From Macrotis lagotis (Eukaryota > Chordata > Mammalia > Peramelemorphia > Peramelidae), in assembly GCF_037893015.1 (NCBI RefSeq), contig NC_133658.1:143769982-143833981 (forward strand): a stretch of 64,000 nucleotides of DNA, in the 5' to 3' direction. The notes under the pieces were generated by a model. That model saw nothing but the letters and a program-made list of their open reading frames with translations. It was not told the origin of the DNA and made no database searches. This document shows positions 59,151 through 64,000 of the stretch, piece after piece. Numbering within the stretch: the stretch's first letter is position 1; each line of letters opens with the position of its first letter. The position numbers were made by a program, and so were the translations under genes.

Positions 59151-59885
59151 CTGGTCTCTGTGTTAAGTTACAGTTACATATCTTTAAATGCCTCTTGAAC
59201 ATCTTGAACCAAATATTCCATAAGCACCTTAAAAAATAACCAAAATAGAACTTATCTTTTCCTCTAACCCTCCCTCCCTTCTGAACTTCCCTTATATTCT
59301 CAAAGGCATCACTTCCCCATTCAGCCAGGTCCATGGTTTCAGCATCATCCTTGATTTCTCAGTGACCCCATACATCCAGTCATTGCCAAATAATGTATAT
59401 TCTACCTTCACATTTTCTCACATTTGTTCCCCTTTGCTCCACTCAAAAAGCCATCATGGTGGTGCAGGCTTCATCACCTCATGTCTAGACTTTCTCAATG
59501 GTCTCAGTATTTCTTCCTTGAGTCTTCCCGCACCAATTTGTCTTTCACTCAACTGTCAAAGTGTTATTTCAGAAGAATGGGTCTTAACCAAACCACTCCA
59601 TTCCACTTCCCTCCCCCAGCCCCAATGATGGATCAAATATGAAGTCCTTTGACATTTAGAATTGTTTTTAATCTATTCCTTCCTAACTTTCCAGCCTTCT
59701 TATACTTTATTACCCCTTTGATCCAACTACATTGGCCTACTTGCAGTTCCTCAAATTTGATGCTCATCTCCCATCTCTGTACCTTAACATTGTTGGTCCC
59801 TAGCACTTGGAATGCTCTTGTCACCTCCATCTCTTCCTCTCAGATAACTCAAATCTTGAAAATCCATTGAATTAAACCTCCGTGA
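59150..59885 (+). mobile_element. L2 LINE 3' end
   Basis: The pyrimidine-rich order of the L2 3' region is visible (ctttccagccttcttatac at 59687, cttggaatgctcttgtcacc at 59807). The TRIM pseudogene starts just after it. Confidence 0.65.
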
Positions 59886-59929
59886 TTTCAAAGCATTGCC
59901 CCTCACAGACACAGGAGCCCTCTGAGTAT

Positions 59930-61670
59930 GGTGAAACCTGTCCATCTCAACCATGAGTCAACCAGAAATATGAACTCTGAGAGCTCAGGCTGCTGCAACA
60001 AGCAAGGATTAAACAGGTTGTGGTTCGGGATTCCAAGCCAGGGGAATCCCACACCTGGGAAGATAACAAAGTTGCCTGGAGTAGAACTCAAGTCTCAGGT
60101 GCTGCCGAAAAGAAGCAACTGGAAAGAGAAGAATGACTGCTGCTAAGGAGACCCTGCTGGAAGTGTAGAAGGTCACCCATGGCATCTGTGGGAGCTACTT
60201 CTCTGAACCAGTCACCATTGGGCATGGACATGGCTTTTGCCAAGCATCTCTCCTGGAGCTGAAGAGTTGAAGCCACATTTTCTCTTGCCTTAAATATGGG
60301 CAGGTGACCCAGGTCAGAGAATTCCCTGTAGTTAGTGAGCAAAGAGCTCAGTTGCCAGCTTTTGCAGAGCACTGAAGGACAAAACCATTGTGCCACTCAC
60401 AAAGGAAGTGCTCCAACTCTTTGGTAAAGATGACCAGATATGATTGTTGCCATACCCCCTAGCATGGGGCTTCCATGCTGTCTTCTGTAGGTGAGGCTTT
60501 TTACAATTACTGGAAGAAGTTCCACCACATTCGGAGTTTGAGGAAGCTGCTGTCAACTGGAAAACCATGATGAAAGAATATTGGAGTCTACAAAACTTCT
60601 TTCTGTAGGAGGACTCCCACTGCCCTGAAAGGATGATGTAAGAGCAGAGGGCAAGCCAGAATAGACTATCCCACCTTAAGCAAACCCTTCAGCTCCTCCT
60701 GCTAGACCTGCGGGAGGTAGGTCACCAACCTGATGTGGAGCCACTTCAGAATGTCAATAATTGCTGACAAAGACTAAGGCTGTGTTGCACTAAAAGACCA
60801 AGCCTGTAGGCTCAGAGTTGAGAGACAATCCCATCCCTGGCATGATAGAGATGCTCCAGCCATTCAGTGAACATTAGATCACACATCAGCTGGTGCCTGT
60901 GTGACTTTATGAGGATCTGAAGAGTGAAGGCTGTAGAGGACTGGCAGGGGGACTCCTCCACTTGTCATTTTGTCTTTGCTGAGTAGCCTTCAAGTTGAGC
61001 CCTGGTACTGGGGATGGGGGGGCAGAGTGTCACCCAGCTCTCTCAGTGAACATGGGATTTACACCCCATGTATGACAGGCAGGAACGAGGAGGCCTCCTG
61101 TGCTACTCTGATCCTGCTTAGCTGTGTTGAAAAGGAACAGGATTTCTATTTCCAAAGTTATCCCCAGTCACCGAACCATCCAGTGTGAAAAGGCCTGTGC
61201 CCAGGGTCAGGGTGTACCTCAAATATGTCCCTGGCACTCTAATTTTACACTGTACTCCAGCGCTCCCTCATTTATGTGCTCTTCACTAAGCCTATCACAC
61301 CCATCTTTTCTCCTGACACCCCACAAAGCCTGTGGGCACGATTCTCTGTCCAGTCAACTCATCTTTCTGCTCACTGCTATTCAGCTGCTCCCTGAGCATT
61401 TCTCTAGAGAGGTATTCTCCACCCTCCACCAGGCTCCCTGCCTGTGCCCCTTTAATTGCCTACTTGCCCCTACAACAGTATGAGAACCACCTCGTTCATG
61501 ATGAATGACTCGTGACATGGTTACTAATTGGACACTCACCTTCCACACCCCAAACTGACAACTTTTGGAGGGGTTCCATCCCCCTTGCAGTGTAATTTCA
61601 GTAAATCCTGATTTGCACCCTATTGATATAAAATTAAATAAATTTTATCTTTTAATGTAAGAAAAAAATG
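59930..61670 (+). pseudogene. Processed pseudogene of a TRIM-family (RING, B-box, coiled coil, SPRY) E3 ligase
   Basis: Intronless TRIM-like coding sequence starts at ATG 60133 (MTAAKETLLE). In order: a RING remnant (SYFSEPVTIGHGHGFCQASL, with several zinc-binding cysteines lost), a B-box remnant (KEVLQLFGKDDQI then GFHAVF), a coiled coil (RLSHLKQTLQLLLLDL then HQPDVEPLQNV), and SPRY pieces (IPGMIEMLQPFS; YEDLKS; RVRVYLKYVPGTL). Stops and frame changes occur in every domain, so no protein is made. Lack of introns across domains that are usually on separate exons, an AATAAA at 61637-61642 and a short A run at 61662-61668 point to retrocopying. About 200 bases of apparent 5' UTR precede the ATG. 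The parent is a class-IV TRIM; I cannot tell which one. Confidence 0.85.
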
Positions 61671-61776
61671 ACTCAAATCTGAACCTTTCCACTTTCACCC
61701 TCCAGATGCTCACTCCTTCCCCTTCATCTACTCTAGATTGTGTATGTATCTAGTGATTTAAGAATATATACCCCTC

Positions 61777-62137
61777 ATGGGGGTGATGATCAACCTTGAT
61801 GGACTTGCTCATTCCATCAGTGCAACAACCAGGGACAGTTTTTGAGCTATCTGCAATGGAGAATGCCATCTGTATCCAGAGAAAGAATTGTGGAGTTTGA
61901 ACAAAGACTATTACCTTCAAATTGGGGCGGGGGAAGTTACTATGTAATTTTACTATCTCATACTTCATTTTTCTTCCTTAAGGATCTGATTTCTCTGTCA
62001 TCACATTCAACTGAGATCAATGTATATCATGGAAACAATGTAAAGACTAACAGACTGCCTTCTGTGGGAGGAGGGAAGCAAGAATGGGGGGGGGGGTTGT
62101 AAAACTCAAAATAAAATCTTCCAAAAAAAATTGTATG
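61777..62137 (+). mobile_element. L1-tailed repeat unit, apparently complete
   Basis: Starts atgggggtgatgatcaacc and ends with a G-rich block, ttgtaaaactcaaaataaaat and an A run. Imperfect repeats (tatacccctc before, tatgcccctc after) look like a target-site duplication. A second copy with the same first bases starts at 63942. It may be an L1 3' UTR subfamily or a short element moved by L1. Confidence 0.65.
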
Positions 62138-62347
62138 CCCCTCTAGATCAGATTTTTTTAAATTTTATATTCCTAAGTGTCTGGGATAATAATAGTAAAT
62201 GCTTGTTGACTGATTTAGTCACCCTCAGAAAACTGTCACTGAAGTTATTAAGCAGAAAACTGAAACCAGCACCAAAAGAGGAGTTCTAAAAATGGCAACA
62301 GTCACAGAATTCAAAGAAGCTGAAAGTTTATGTGAGTGGATCCCCCA

Positions 62348-62470
62348 GGGGTGGCTAGGTGGCGCAGTGGATACAGCACTGGCCCTGGAGTCAGGAGTAC
62401 CTTAGTTCAAATCTGGCCTCTGTGTGGCCTTGGGCAAGCCACTTAACCCCATTGCCTTGCAAAAACTAAA
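62348..62470 (+). mobile_element. Marsupial tRNA/MIR-type SINE with internal deletion
   Basis: Head and tail intact, but about 30 bases in the middle (cagacacttaataattacct region) are missing. tggatccccca and tggaccccca flank it. Confidence 0.88.
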
Positions 62471-62499
62471 TGGACCCCCAAACTGAACAGGAATCCTTC

Positions 62500-62655
62500 C
62501 TGGCTTCTACTTGAAGTCCTCCAGGCTGGTGTGCAGCCTCTCCCTGAAGCTATCCAGGGATGAGGAGCTCACTGCCTTGGGGATTAAACAGTTCCACTCT
62601 CTAGTTGGGATGGTAAGCAACATTTTACATCTTCTAATGCCCCTTAGGGACATTA
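62500..62655 (-). mobile_element. CR1/L3 LINE fragment
   Basis: ctccaggctggtgtgcagcc, gatgaggagctcactgcctt and the following block are the complement of the CR1/L3 3' end. Confidence 0.55.
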
Positions 62656-62663
62656 TCATATCT

Positions 62664-62804
62664 AGGGACAGCAAGATGGTGCAGTGGCTAGAGAACCAGC
62701 CCTGGAGTCAGGAGGATCTGAGTTTAAATGCAACTTCATTCACTTAATAATTGCCTGTGTGACTTTGGGCAAATCATTTAACCCCATTGCCTTAAATAAA
62801 ATTT
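62664..62804 (+). mobile_element. Marsupial tRNA/MIR-type SINE, older copy
   Basis: agggacagcaagatggtgca to cattgccttaaataaaat; diverged. Confidence 0.8.
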
Positions 62805-63941
62805 GTTTGAAAAGAACATAGCTAGTCCATCTGTCTTATATATGACAAGCCTTATGAAATTTAATAAGAGCTATCATGAAGGAATAATACCTTACCCTGC
62901 AACTTACTTTGCACAATTTAAGAAAGCACTTGGTAAACCAATATTATCTCTAACACCATTTTGAGCCTGTTTCTTTAAGTGACTCTCCTCTCCCCCCCCC
63001 TCCAGAAATGGGAGAGGTGTTTATTTTTTTCTTCAATCTACCATATATTCTACAGAAGATAAGAACTAAAGTAACAGCAGTCCTGCCCATTGGTGAGCAA
63101 CTGGTGAATTGGATGTAACTTATATTCATCACTTCATGCTGTACTTGTATAACTGCTTCTTCCAAGATAAACATGTGGTTTGCTTCTCATTCAAGAAATC
63201 TGCCTCTAGAGGCCACCTGCTTTTGCTCTTTATAGTCCAGGCCCTGTGTTAGGCATTGGATATGTAAAGACAAGAAAACAGCCTTTTCCCTCAAGTTCAT
63301 AAGCTATTGAGGGAAACATAAATTGAGTGTTCCATCCTTTAAAAGACTGAAAATGTGGACTTCTTAGTAATGTCAGCATTGGGAGCTAAGGACAAGCTAG
63401 ATTCACTTGAAGAAAGGCAGTTTCATGATTACAAGTGGTCCAGCAAAATGCTACAATATACCTAAATGGAAGGGAAGAAAACTTTCAGCAGCTCTGTTTC
63501 CCCCTTTGTCACATATACTCAAAGCTTGAGTTCACTTCTCTGTACTTTTGGAAGAGTGTGCCCCAGGATCTGAGGTGGGGGAAGTGATATTTTATCCTGT
63601 TCCTACAATATATGGTACCACAGTAACTAACTGGGTTTTTAAATATTTTTTTAATTTTTATTCATTTTAAACTAAGATACAAAATAGAAAAAACTTCCAC
63701 GTACCCAGCACAACACAGAAGATTTAATATAAAATCATAAATTTCTATTTCGAACTACTTCATTTTGAAAAATTATGTAATAATATTTTTTCAAAGCTAT
63801 CCAGCTTTGCTTACTTCTAAGTTTTCTTTTGTTCTCTGCTATGCACTTTTTTCTCTCTCCCTCACACATACACACATATACATTAGGCCATCCTATATAT
63901 ACTTCTATTTATAATTTCTCCAGAAGTGGACAGTATCCAAC

Positions 63942-64000
63942 ATGGGGCTGATGATCAACCTTGATGGACTCACTCATTCCATCAGAGCAACAACCAGGGA
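63942..64000 (+). mobile_element. Start of a second copy of the L1-tailed repeat unit, cut by the window edge
   Basis: atggggctgatgatcaacc and the next 40 bases match the beginning of the copy at 61777 almost base for base. Confidence 0.7.

Noticed and set aside
4660-62804. tRNA-like heads (A/B-box-like sequence) of the marsupial SINEs as tRNA genes
   Set aside because: They do not fold as full tRNAs, and each belongs to a 150-base SINE with a tail and target-site duplication.

Overview
The window is vertebrate nuclear DNA, almost certainly from a marsupial and probably an Australian, dasyurid-like species. It is AT-rich, the genes are split by GT-AG introns, and there is one CpG island. It carries many copies of a short tRNA-derived MIR-type SINE in its marsupial form (gcagctaggtggc at the head, an L2-like tail ending ttgcaaaaacctaaaaa), together with marsupial-type L1, and old L2, MIR and CR1/L3 copies. 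The species call rests on recalled repeat signatures, not on a search.

Two host genes are supported, both on the + strand. The left 15.5 kb is the 3' part of GOLGA7: three coding exons (residues 38-137 of a 137-residue protein), then a spliced 3' UTR exon with a poly(A) signal. Its promoter and first 37 codons lie left of the window. From about 15.5 to 39.9 kb lies intergenic DNA filled with repeats. A CpG island at about 39.9-41.2 kb holds the GINS4 promoter, with a CRE, an E2F-type site, CCAAT and GC boxes. GINS4 then runs to 56.3 kb as a non-coding first exon plus seven coding exons that together give exactly 223 codons and a stop. GOLGA7 next to GINS4 in the same orientation is the order I recall from human chromosome 8p11.

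The two genes are not functionally linked. GOLGA7 is a palmitoylated Golgi protein that partners a palmitoyltransferase acting on RAS. GINS4 (SLD5) is a subunit of the GINS complex in the replicative helicase.

The remaining content is fossil or repetitive. A processed TRIM-family pseudogene lies at about 59.9-61.7 kb, and a 7SL RNA retropseudogene at about 49.3-49.6 kb has a tail that has become a GAAA microsatellite. There is a small cold-shock-domain fragment near 17.6 kb, several decayed L1 pieces (one with the 5' UTR and ORF1 start), L2 and CR1/L3 pieces, and about 19 marsupial SINE insertions, many with clear target-site duplications. I saw no retrovirus-like element, CRISPR array, tRNA gene or other novel coding system. 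The items most worth a second look are the 7SL and TRIM retrocopies, two tandem duplications (60 bp and about 109 bp periods), a repeat with a shared 5' boundary, a purine-rich ancient repeat present four times, and a weak splice donor in GOLGA7.
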